IMG/VR virus record: IMGVR_UViG_3300036828_000547
Coordinates: 1 to 64,000 of that record
DNA from: a virus
Strand: one strand, 5' to 3'
Length of the DNA stretch: 64,000 nt
Of the stretch, positions 48,534 through 56,097 are shown piece after piece. The notes below the pieces were generated by a model, which was not told the origin of the DNA, searched no databases, and was given only the letters and a program-made list of their open reading frames with translations. Within the stretch, counting starts at the first letter, position 1. Each line of letters begins with the position of its first letter. The translations under genes and the position numbers were made by a program.

Positions 48534-49125
48534 TTGGTTTCTCCCATTTCTCAATAAACCACCAGTCTTCTTCCATTCCATACACAAAGGCTGTAGGACA
48601 CTGTCTAAAAAATAACTTCAACCTAAGCGCGACATATCCTGCTAAACGAGGGCTGGGTGAGCTTTCATACACAGATTTGAGACATCTGTTGGCAATAATA
48701 AATCCATGATTATTGCCTATTGTGACTTGATCTAAACCAAACTCTGCCATTTCTACAAGTTCAATCTGTTTAAAGAATGCCTTATCAGTATCTGATAAGA
48801 CTGTTTGTCTAAAAGAATTCCAGTACTCCATCTGGGTAGCTTGAGATTTTAATTCTAAAAATTCCATCTGTTCCTTTAGTACAGGATTATCCCGCTTAAC
48901 CGGGTATGGAATATCTCCGGTAGAATGTTCTCCTATATCGTGGAACATAATATGCTGAATCATGTGTAGATCTGGTGTATTTGTAATACTAAGATAGATT
49001 CGTAAGATCTGCCAGCAGTGTTCTGCGACAGACTGCTGACCCACAATCGGCCAAGTGTGGTATCTACGAATCTGACCAGCTAATCGGATATCTAGACGTA
49101 CACATTCATCATCATTTTCTGACAT
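48520..49125 (-). CDS. HD-domain nucleotidase (YfbR-like)
   Basis: 201 residues from ATG 49125 (GGAGAGG upstream). SVAEHCWQ (H36), FHDIGEHSTGD (HD 62-63, E66) and IPYPVKR match YfbR-type 5'-deoxyribonucleotidases that dephosphorylate dNMPs. In this operon it could lower the pool of normal dTMP or dCMP, so that modified nucleotides are used. That last step is inference. Overlaps both neighbours. Confidence 0.8.
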   Translation of the reverse strand: MSENDDECVRLDIRLAGQIRRYHTWPIVGQQSVAEHCWQILRIYLSITNTPDLHMIQHIMFHDIGEHSTGDIPYPVKRDNPVLKEQMEFLELKSQATQMEYWNSFRQTVLSDTDKAFFKQIELVEMAEFGLDQVTIGNNHGFIIANRCLKSVYESSPSPRLAGYVALRLKLFFRQCPTAFVYGMEEDWWFIEKWEKPNASE

Positions 49126-50131
49126 TGCGCCTCTCCAACCATTCACGACCAGCTTGTTTCCAGTCTGGAGCAGATACTGCTTCAACAACATCTAAAGCGT
49201 CTACCATCTTTCCATTTTTATATAGGTGATGTGCCATAGCCATTCTGAGGACTACTTCACGTAAAAACGTATTCGAAATATTTCCATCGTATATTTGCAG
49301 ATCACCATGATGCATCGCATCTACAAAGGCCATGATCTCTAATAGTTCTTCATCGAACACTAGAGGACGCTCTATCAATGGTAATTTCGGGCCATAGACA
49401 CTGGTATCTAAAAGATGGTAGTCTAATCTATCATTGATCATGTCTTTATTTAGACGCTTCTGTAAAAGTTCAATATGGTCCGTATACAAATGTAGATTAG
49501 TTGTAATCTGCCAATACTCACCAATATCAACACCAATTCTACTGGCAAGATACTCTTGTAAGATTGGAAAATGGACTGCATTCGCACCACAACATCCCCA
49601 CATCAAATCGTTAGAACGATTAAATACTACCATGTTTAGTTTACGATCCATAATCCTGAATGTGACAACAAGATTACATGGCACGGCAGAATAAGCTCTT
49701 AAGTCATCTCTACCTGCTCCCCACATTTGTAGAACCATTTGCCGGGTGGAGGGATTCTTCCGAAGCTGGTTGACGATATTATCCAACTGGTTGTATCCTA
49801 GACCATATCTCCATCTTTGCCCATAGGCATCCATCACAATACCATTGGTCGCAAACATCTTACTAAAATATGAAATGTAATTATCCAGGAATGCCCCGTC
49901 ATCCCTCCCGGCTAACATCCACATGGCTTCCATTAAATGGAAGAATGGATTGGCATCTCGGACCGGGTTTAATAAGACATGTTCTTTGGGATATGTATAA
50001 CGGATTGTAACGGGCTCAGGAAATACCAGTGCTTTTCCAATTCTGGTATCTTCTTCTACGCCATGGTCTAGAAGAAGTCCTACAGCCGCTGGAAAAGCAT
50101 CACGGAGATTATTAGCATTGATGACGTGCAT
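49112..50131 (-). CDS. Thymidylate synthase family enzyme, possible dUMP hydroxymethylase
   Basis: 339 residues. I start at ATG 50131 (MHVINANN) because AGGAGG sits 7 nt before it; an upstream ATG would place this site inside the coding region. Catalytic cysteine C152 in YSAVPCNL, RSND (172-175), and N184 in CCGANAVHF, the position where synthases and dUMP hydroxymethylases have Asn and dCMP hydroxymethylases Asp. The usual APVAV-like synthase C-terminus is missing; the tail is a charged helical extension. With the two genes upstream this favours 5-hydroxymethyl-dUMP synthesis, but plain dTMP synthesis cannot be excluded. Confidence 0.85.
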   Translation of the reverse strand: MHVINANNLRDAFPAAVGLLLDHGVEEDTRIGKALVFPEPVTIRYTYPKEHVLLNPVRDANPFFHLMEAMWMLAGRDDGAFLDNYISYFSKMFATNGIVMDAYGQRWRYGLGYNQLDNIVNQLRKNPSTRQMVLQMWGAGRDDLRAYSAVPCNLVVTFRIMDRKLNMVVFNRSNDLMWGCCGANAVHFPILQEYLASRIGVDIGEYWQITTNLHLYTDHIELLQKRLNKDMINDRLDYHLLDTSVYGPKLPLIERPLVFDEELLEIMAFVDAMHHGDLQIYDGNISNTFLREVVLRMAMAHHLYKNGKMVDALDVVEAVSAPDWKQAGREWLERRNVRK

Positions 50132-50960
50132 GTTTGCCCTCCTCATATGCTTTTTGCCATTGAACCATTACATCAGAACGCTCTTCCATGTCCTTCCAGA
50201 CTGACCCAGCAGTTTTGGTAACAAGAGTCACATATTCAGGGTGATACTGTTGAAGTTGTTTTGCGGCTTGTGTCTGCATCTCTTCAGTCCGATATTTACT
50301 ACATCCACCTTTCGCACCACTGCCACGTTGATTCCAAACGTATTGATATGATACACGGTTTGGATAACCTTTACGCAAGAGTTGCAATGTCAGGTCAAAA
50401 TCTTCCATAACCGGGATACGGCCAAACTCGACGCCTAACTCCTGCAATGCCTGAACATCATAAGCGTAGGCATTCATCATGCGGGTAACATCACGATACG
50501 GTTCTGGGCCTAAGAAATGATTGCTACCTTGCCGTGCGGCGAGGCCAATATGAACAAATCCTTCTGCCAGCCATTGTTCAAGTCGTAGAAACATAGCCTC
50601 TAAACGTTTAGAATCTTTTATTGTTTCAAGAGCAGGATCACTCATGATAGGTCTATAACAAAAATCCATGTCATCATCTAACATCAATATATGCCGTTCT
50701 CCACGGGATGCAGCATACTCTGTCATAATCCATTTGCGGGTGTGCGAAATGCCATAATGTTCATTAGGCACGTAAGCATCTGTTAACTTTAACATCGGAT
50801 TCTCATCTCTTATAAAGTTAATATTGTTGATATAACTAATCCGTTCATTTCTGGGAATGCACAGCACAACCTCACGCTGTGACTTCATATCAATGAAATT
50901 ACGCACTGTCACCTGTTCTTTCCAGTGCCCTCTACCACTGCTAGGAATGCAGATTAACAT
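50112..50960 (-). CDS. TET-associated-type glycosyltransferase (TAGT)
   Basis: 282 residues; AAGGAG precedes ATG 50960. Begins MLICIPSSGR, then YGISHTRKWIM and HILMLDDDMDF (DDD at 95-97), EFGRIPVMEDFDLTL and NQRGSGAKGG. This order (IPS-x-GR, GI-x-x-TR-x-W, MLDDD, MEDFD) is the pattern I know for glycosyltransferases linked to modified bases in phages. It would add a sugar to hydroxymethylated bases. Overlaps the thymidylate-synthase-family gene by 20 nt. Confidence 0.75.
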   Translation of the reverse strand: MLICIPSSGRGHWKEQVTVRNFIDMKSQREVVLCIPRNERISYINNINFIRDENPMLKLTDAYVPNEHYGISHTRKWIMTEYAASRGERHILMLDDDMDFCYRPIMSDPALETIKDSKRLEAMFLRLEQWLAEGFVHIGLAARQGSNHFLGPEPYRDVTRMMNAYAYDVQALQELGVEFGRIPVMEDFDLTLQLLRKGYPNRVSYQYVWNQRGSGAKGGCSKYRTEEMQTQAAKQLQQYHPEYVTLVTKTAGSVWKDMEERSDVMVQWQKAYEEGKHARHQC

Positions 50961-50970
50961 ACCTCTCTCC

Positions 50971-51867
50971 TTAGATATGACGGAACACCTGCCTTGGACG
51001 ACCTATACCTAACCGAGTCTTTTCATACTTGCTAAACTCACAACAATGGTTTTGTGTATCCTGACAATGGAATGGCCCTAGATCCTTTAGTGCTTCGTTT
51101 TCTCGCAGATTTAAACATTGAATTTCGACTTGCCACTCTTTCTCATTCCAATGTGTAGCCATAAATCGATTGAGTACAGCGTTCAGACCTTTCTGGCTAC
51201 CCGGTCCCGGTGCCGCCCATGTCCACCAGTCCTCAACTTCACGCATGAATGGCAAATATTTCAGGTCTGCTACAAGTTGAGCAGCCATGAATGGACCTAG
51301 TCCATTACAGTCTTCACGAAGCCAATCGTACATCTGTTGTAGTGTTGGCGGGGTCTCCAGTAACCATTCTTTCCATTGCTCCTCCCATGGCTTCTTACAC
51401 CATTCATGGAAGTAACAGACAACCCCGACACCCTTATCGTGACCCGGCTTTCCATTTATAATGAATGCTCCTGTCACATGTGGCGTTGGAATCTTTTCTA
51501 AGCACTCAAGCAAAATTCTTATATCTCTATTGCCATCAATGTATCGTTCGAATACTGATTTCCCCCCAAAGTCTGGTTCATTAAATAAAGCATCACAAGT
51601 TGATATCCTATTGAACCACCGATAAAGGACTGTTGCCGGGAGAACCCACGCATCGTCTTGGGTGTAGGGGTTACGTATGGTTTTCTGATAATGCAGAGAA
51701 GTACGGTCTCGTTCCCGGTAAATATCTGTGAAGCGATAAAACTGTAAGATTCTATCTTCTGTCCAAGGCCAAGGCTCGCCACCAGTCTTTCTATGATATA
51801 TCTCATTTCTCTCGCGGATGAACGCGATATACCGATCGAATGGGTCTTCGATGTCAGTGATACTCAT
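50971..51867 (-). CDS. Thymine-hypermodification-type helical protein (HMUDK-helical/aGPT-Pplase/ADDT group)
   Basis: 298 residues, all helical, start overlapping the helicase stop (ATGA). FIRERNEIYHRKTGG, PWTEDRILQFYRFTDIYRER, VLYRWFNRIS, GLGPFMAAQLVADLKYLP, DWWTWAAPGPGSQKGLN and HCCEFSKYEKTRLGIGRPR fit proteins annotated as DNA base hypermodification proteins: 5-hmdU DNA kinase helical domain, alpha-glutamyl/putrescinyl-thymine pyrophosphorylase or amino acid:DNA transferase. I cannot separate these three by eye. No P-loop is present, so the kinase itself is not here. Confidence 0.8.
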   Translation of the reverse strand: MSITDIEDPFDRYIAFIRERNEIYHRKTGGEPWPWTEDRILQFYRFTDIYRERDRTSLHYQKTIRNPYTQDDAWVLPATVLYRWFNRISTCDALFNEPDFGGKSVFERYIDGNRDIRILLECLEKIPTPHVTGAFIINGKPGHDKGVGVVCYFHEWCKKPWEEQWKEWLLETPPTLQQMYDWLREDCNGLGPFMAAQLVADLKYLPFMREVEDWWTWAAPGPGSQKGLNAVLNRFMATHWNEKEWQVEIQCLNLRENEALKDLGPFHCQDTQNHCCEFSKYEKTRLGIGRPRQVFRHI

Positions 51868-53423
51868 TCGAACAGCCTCTCAAAGTGATATCGTCTATCT
51901 GGATGTACAAGGATAAGATCTTGATATGTCCTAGTCACACCGGTATAGAAAACCCTTGTTTCTTCGTCCATATTACCAGTCCCAAATCTTTCTGCTGCCT
52001 TGGCAGTATCTGAGAGCAAGATGACCTTGTCAGCTTGCCCTCCCTTAACGCGATGGATAGTAGAAATATGTACTGAAGGAATCTGTAAAAGTGAGTTGCC
52101 ATTATTCAAAACCTTTTCTATATATTCAACATCTCTTTGTTCTATTTCTACAAAAGCTTCTTGCCATGTTCCCTGAGCCAGTAGGCCATAATCTCGTCTT
52201 AATTCGTGTAGTGTAACATCAATTGTTTCACTTTGTCCAGCTAGACGTTTCAATCTAGCTTTATGACCATAAGCAACTCCCGGTTTTTTCTTACTTGGGT
52301 TTCCTTCACCTGGAAGTAGCTCATAAATTTTGAGAGCATCGGTCGCTGGTATAGTCTTACCTTCGTGTAGATCAACCCAAGCTGTGATTGCTCTGGCATA
52401 GGTTGGTTTGATACTATTAGCATCAAAATAACGATATAGAATACCTTGACTACGGCAATATGGAATGAACTTCCGTCGTAATGATTTTACAGTACGCCCC
52501 AGCATCATCACACTCTTGCCAGAGTCTAAGATACTTGGGTCTAATTGTGATATGCCCTCTAATGTACTGCAACTACCCTCGGCTGATCGAGGGAGCCAAT
52601 GCTTTTCACGGCGATTGTAGATTTTACTAATCATACGATTAGCTAACTGATGAACAGTTGTTGGAACCCTATAGCTTTGTTTGAGAACAGTGACTTGACC
52701 GGGTAACGAAATAAACCGCGTACTCGCTCCGGCCCAAGTAAAGATTGTTTGGTCATCATCACCAGCCACGTACATTCGTTTAACGAATCTTGCTAATTGT
52801 TCAACCATCAACCATTGCAACTCACTCAAATCTTGTGCTTCATCAACAATAAGAACTTCTAGGCGTGGTGGGTCATCTATTTTAATAAACTCTTCTAGCA
52901 TATCAGTAAAATCAAGCAATTGTCGCTCTGTTTTATATTGCCTGAACTCTTTGATTATTCGTTGTGCGCGCTCAAAATCTGGTACAATAAAATCATTCTG
53001 TAACAATACAGCATCTACTGATTGTCGGGTAATACGGGCAAAGTTTTCAAAGAATAAAACTAAATCATCTCCATAGAAATTCGTATAAGTACCATCGTCA
53101 GATGATAAGCTGCCACGAATCTCGTATCCATACTCTTCACCAAACTCCTGCACTTTTCTACCGGTAAAAACCTGATTAGTGTTGAGACCTAGTTGTCTGA
53201 ACGCTGCTGAGTGCAGTGTGTTGAAATACCGAAACCGGCTGCGGGGTAGCTGAAATCGTTCACTCGCACGAGTGATGGCTTCCTCTACACCGCGCTTTGT
53301 GAATGTCATGAACCCTATGTGATCTGGTGGGATACCGCGGTCCATTTCCATGTCCACGGTATCCAACAGAGTTGTGGTTTTCCCGGTGCCGGGGGGACCG
53401 ACGAATATGGTGGGTTTTATCAC
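51864..53423 (-). CDS. UvrD/PcrA-like superfamily 1 helicase
   Basis: 519 residues from GTG 53423, which overlaps the stop of the small gene before it. Walker A GPPGTGKT (9-16), motif Ia TFTKRGVEEA, DEAQ (194-197), GDDDQTIFTWAG (221-232), motif VI FYTGVTR (about 492-498). A replication or recombination helicase. Shorter than bacterial UvrD (about 720 aa), the common phage form. Confidence 0.88.
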   Translation of the reverse strand: MIKPTIFVGPPGTGKTTTLLDTVDMEMDRGIPPDHIGFMTFTKRGVEEAITRASERFQLPRSRFRYFNTLHSAAFRQLGLNTNQVFTGRKVQEFGEEYGYEIRGSLSSDDGTYTNFYGDDLVLFFENFARITRQSVDAVLLQNDFIVPDFERAQRIIKEFRQYKTERQLLDFTDMLEEFIKIDDPPRLEVLIVDEAQDLSELQWLMVEQLARFVKRMYVAGDDDQTIFTWAGASTRFISLPGQVTVLKQSYRVPTTVHQLANRMISKIYNRREKHWLPRSAEGSCSTLEGISQLDPSILDSGKSVMMLGRTVKSLRRKFIPYCRSQGILYRYFDANSIKPTYARAITAWVDLHEGKTIPATDALKIYELLPGEGNPSKKKPGVAYGHKARLKRLAGQSETIDVTLHELRRDYGLLAQGTWQEAFVEIEQRDVEYIEKVLNNGNSLLQIPSVHISTIHRVKGGQADKVILLSDTAKAAERFGTGNMDEETRVFYTGVTRTYQDLILVHPDRRYHFERLFE

Positions 53424-53596
53424 TGGCGACTCTTAATGAATGCACGCATTTCTGCTTCAGTCACTGGCATACCCAACTTCTTCTTTTCCTTGTCAGTCAT
53501 TAAGATATAACCGGGTTCTTGGTTCAATCGGGCAACTTCCAACTTCAACCATCCTGGAGGCCATTCCTCCAGAGGTACGTCTCTGATATGCGGCAT
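53420..53596 (-). CDS. Small basic protein, 58 aa
   Basis: A frame between SSB-like and helicase genes: GGGGTAAT precedes ATG 53596, and its stop overlaps the helicase GTG. MPHIRDVPLEEWPPGWLKLE, then NQEPGYILMTDKEKKKLGM and a helical end. It fills the gap exactly, which supports it. Function unknown; it may pair with the helicase. Confidence 0.6.
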   Translation of the reverse strand: MPHIRDVPLEEWPPGWLKLEVARLNQEPGYILMTDKEKKKLGMPVTEAEMRAFIKSRQ

Positions 53597-53607
53597 GTAT
53601 TACCCCA

Positions 53608-54378
53608 TTAGAATGGAATATCTTCACCTTTTCCACCATCGATGGGTGCTTCAGCTTTCTTTTCACCCTCTGCGATTGCATTGCTGAATGCTATACAAGC
53701 TTTTATCTCTTCAACTGTAGATTTACCGACATCTTCAAACTTGAGGCCGAACCATTTTCCCTTGACGTTGCTTTGTGGAACAGTCGAAAGACGATATTTG
53801 TGTGCAAAAGCTGGCATGATTTTGCCGGTTGTCGGGTGCTTAAACCGGTGGAACATGGTCTGCCATTGACGTGCGAATGTGTGTTTTGTTGAACTGCATG
53901 GGAATACATATGGATCCCCATCAACTATGAGATAAAATTCTCTAGTGTCTACAATGAAATTTCCATTCCCACGTACCATGACTTCTCGTTCCTTGCCATC
54001 ATCACCGATTATTGTCTTAGCAACCATATCCATTGGTGGACTATCATGACGAGTTACAAACCCACCTCGGTTAGGAAGCCATTCAATCCATGTACGGAAC
54101 ATTTCAACAGGAATAGCCTCAATTCCTTCTTCACCGTTACGAATAGGGTCGAGGGAATTGCGTAACCAGAAGTCCCCAGCCTCTGCGCCTTCAATATAGT
54201 TATCCCCGCGTTTCTCTACTTGAGGCGACAATGCTTGTAGAACGTAGATCAAAGGTACAAGCTGATCTTCTGCCTTGAAGCTTACGCCCCTCTCAGCATA
54301 CTGTTCTGTGAGGGAAAGGTACTCATCCTGCTCGGCAGGAAGTTGTGTTTCTACTGTTTTTAGCGCCTTATCTGCCAT
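53608..54378 (-). CDS. Candidate single-stranded-DNA-binding protein with SSB-like tip
   Basis: 256 residues. LVPLIYVLQALSPQVEKRG, EAGDFWLRNSLDP, FYLIVDGDPYVFPCSSTKHT and FARQWQTMFHRFK form a beta-rich core with an aromatic-rich end. The C-terminus GKGEDIPF copies the acidic DDIPF tip by which bacterial SSB recruits partners. Placed among helicase and polymerase genes, an ssDNA-binding role is plausible; no OB-fold proof by eye. Confidence 0.6.
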   Translation of the reverse strand: MADKALKTVETQLPAEQDEYLSLTEQYAERGVSFKAEDQLVPLIYVLQALSPQVEKRGDNYIEGAEAGDFWLRNSLDPIRNGEEGIEAIPVEMFRTWIEWLPNRGGFVTRHDSPPMDMVAKTIIGDDGKEREVMVRGNGNFIVDTREFYLIVDGDPYVFPCSSTKHTFARQWQTMFHRFKHPTTGKIMPAFAHKYRLSTVPQSNVKGKWFGLKFEDVGKSTVEEIKACIAFSNAIAEGEKKAEAPIDGGKGEDIPF

Positions 54379-54393
54379 TTTGCTCCTCCTAGG

Positions 54394-54735
54394 TTAGAAT
54401 GGTAGCTCCTTGTCCGGGAATTCATCTTCGCCCATAATACTTGACCATGAGATAACCACATATCGTTCAGGACTATCTCTTTGGTCACCATGGTTATACA
54501 ACCAGATAGCTCTTTCAAAAGAAACAAGCTGCTGTTCTTCTCTCTTATTTTGAAATAGCACTGACTCTATTTTTAAATAATAAGCGACCTTAAAATCTTC
54601 GTGGTTTATGGAACAATTTTCATGTTCAGACGATTTACTGAATAATGCCGTACCAACATCCATACCGATATCTTCATATACACGTATAAGATCAGCCTTA
54701 TATAAACGGAGTATCTTTCTGGGTCTCCATTTCAT
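54394..54735 (-). CDS. Hypothetical protein with a second SSB-like C-terminal tip
   Basis: 113 residues. The last residues are EDEFPDKELPF, again an acidic stretch ending in (I/L)PF. The rest is a small mixed fold (DFKVAYYLKIESVLF, RYVVISWSSI). It may compete for, or imitate, the SSB partner-binding site, or be a subunit of an SSB-like complex with its neighbour. GGGAGG precedes ATG 54735. Confidence 0.55.
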   Translation of the reverse strand: MKWRPRKILRLYKADLIRVYEDIGMDVGTALFSKSSEHENCSINHEDFKVAYYLKIESVLFQNKREEQQLVSFERAIWLYNHGDQRDSPERYVVISWSSIMGEDEFPDKELPF

Positions 54736-54808
54736 GTCACCCTCCCATCGTGGAAAATATAGTGTAAGCCATTATTTCCATGATGCGCAAGCCTTTATAA
54801 TGGCTTTG

Positions 54809-55366
54809 TTATTTGATCTTAATCTCATCAAACACAAATACTCCTAGAAGGTCCATAGGAATTTGATGTCCTTTGAGTATCTCGGATTTTACAAACGCCT
54901 TCAATGTCATGTGATGTACAGACTCGTTTGTGTAGTATTGGACTTTGGCATCACTCAATATTTTCATAACTCGTAAACGCTCTTCATGCTCCTGCATTCC
55001 GAAGAAGATATTAATGACTGACTTGACCAAGTCACCATGGTCATTCTGCTCTAACCATTCAAATGCTGCTTGGCGCTTGTCTTCAGGAATCTTTGCATTG
55101 TAAACCGTCCCTCGTTCGGCTACGAATGCTGGATGGTTCCCCGTCGCCTCTACGGTAACACTGGAAATACGAGCTTGAGTAAACATTTCCGGCAGTTCTT
55201 CGCGCTCGATTTTCTTAATGTTGTTTTCTACGAGCTTAACTTGATTCTCCAGATCAGTTTTCTTGAGGTACGCATCACGCAATTCTGAAGCACGCTTCCG
55301 AATTGTGTTGAGGTCCACCGGCTTTTCGTAGCCTTCGAGAAGGTCTAATGCTTCTTGATCAGTCAT
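54809..55366 (-). CDS. Conserved phage replication-region protein, coiled-coil, 185 aa
   Basis: AGGAGC precedes ATG 55366 (MTDQEALD). A coiled-coil (ASELRDAYLKKTDLENQVK, LVENNIKKIEREELPEMF) is followed by TVYNAKIPEDKRQAAFEWLE, GDLVKSVINIFFG and HHMTLKAFVKSEILKGHQIP. The last block (TLKAFV with G-x-x-IP) is common in a phage family of unknown exact function, often next to recombination genes. Its mRNA leader is structured. Confidence 0.65.
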   Translation of the reverse strand: MTDQEALDLLEGYEKPVDLNTIRKRASELRDAYLKKTDLENQVKLVENNIKKIEREELPEMFTQARISSVTVEATGNHPAFVAERGTVYNAKIPEDKRQAAFEWLEQNDHGDLVKSVINIFFGMQEHEERLRVMKILSDAKVQYYTNESVHHMTLKAFVKSEILKGHQIPMDLLGVFVFDEIKIK

Positions 55367-55424
55367 TGGGTTGCTCCTGATAGAAAAGATGCGTGGGTTT
55401 GCTTTGCAACATTGCATCGCTTCT

Positions 55425-55478
55425 GGTGTCCTTGGACCGACTACGACATTGCCCTCTAACTAGAAACGGCAGGACACC
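55425..55478 (-). other. Leader stem-loop upstream of the 54809 gene
   Basis: GGTGTCC (55425-55431) and GGACACC (55472-55478) are perfectly paired, and TGCC (55450-55453) with GGCA (55468-55471) stacks directly on the second arm. The RNA lies 58-112 nt before the start of the gene ending at 54809. A 41-codon frame also passes through it. Confidence 0.45.
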
Positions 55479-55548
55479 TTTCATTTGAGCAGAGCCTACT
55501 TCTGGCTTTGCCGAATCCGACGCCCACGCTCGCCGAACAGGTTACTTT

Positions 55549-55782
55549 CTAGCGAGGGAACTCGGTTGTTGACATTGAAAGCGCGGGCCACGCACTTTCT
55601 ACAAGCTGATACAAGCCACGCTGAAGGCGTATCACCTTACCAGCTTCGATCAGTACTTGCAGCTCCGCAGCCATCTTGAAGCACTCACCTTTGGAAAAGT
55701 TTTCCATTTTACCGAGCACCAGAGCACTGCGGCAAAACTCTACCCAACGAAACGTATTAGCTGGTCGTAAGCTATGTATCAT
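55549..55782 (-). CDS. Small winged-helix-like protein
   Basis: 77 residues; AGGAGAAAT precedes ATG 55782, 43 bp after a strong promoter. KMAAELQVLIEAGKVIRLQ and RGLYQLV read as the end of a winged helix (L-x-x-L-x-x-x-G-x-x-x-R-x-x-x-G-x-Y). First gene of a leftward unit; perhaps a regulator. Confidence 0.55.
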   Translation of the reverse strand: MIHSLRPANTFRWVEFCRSALVLGKMENFSKGECFKMAAELQVLIEAGKVIRLQRGLYQLVESAWPALSMSTTEFPR

Positions 55783-55824
55783 CTTATTTCTCCTATGGGC
55801 GCTGAATGCGCTACTTTGTAAAGC

Positions 55825-55853
55825 ATTATACCCCCAAAACCCATGAATTACAA
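55825..55853 (-). promoter_or_regulatory. Promoter, TTGTAA-17-TATAAT-GCTTTACAA
   Basis: Leftward TTGTAA (55853-55848) and TATAAT (55830-55825) are 17 bp apart, followed by GCTTTACAA exactly as at 2.3 kb. The best -10 match among the leftward set. Confidence 0.75.
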
Positions 55854-55873
55854 GGGGTTAGCTGTGGATCTGG

Positions 55874-56077
55874 TTATGCGTCTTCCTTACCCTCATCCTC
55901 ATCATCATCGTCATCACCATCAGTCTCAAACCAAGATATGAATTCCTCGAAAGCTGTCTCTAGTCTTTCATTTGCAACAAGAGCCTGTCTTATTGCATCT
56001 CGCTTTATGGTCCAACGTTGGCTGTCATCGTCCACCACATCTGCGATGAGGTCAAGCAGTATCCCTATTTTACCCAT
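55874..56077 (-). CDS. Small acidic protein, 67 aa
   Basis: GGAG precedes ATG 56077 (MGKIGILLD); a further upstream ATG overlaps this site and is rejected. Helical, with an acidic C-terminal run (DGDDDDDEDEGKEDA). It may be a DNA mimic or a protein-binding tail; no evidence beyond charge. Confidence 0.5.
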   Translation of the reverse strand: MGKIGILLDLIADVVDDDSQRWTIKRDAIRQALVANERLETAFEEFISWFETDGDDDDDEDEGKEDA

Positions 56078-56097
56078 GCTTATCTCCATTGAGTTTA

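Noticed and set aside
50132-50146. Longer start of the thymidylate-synthase-family gene
   Set aside because: The AGGAGG ribosome site would lie inside the coding sequence and points to the ATG at 50131.
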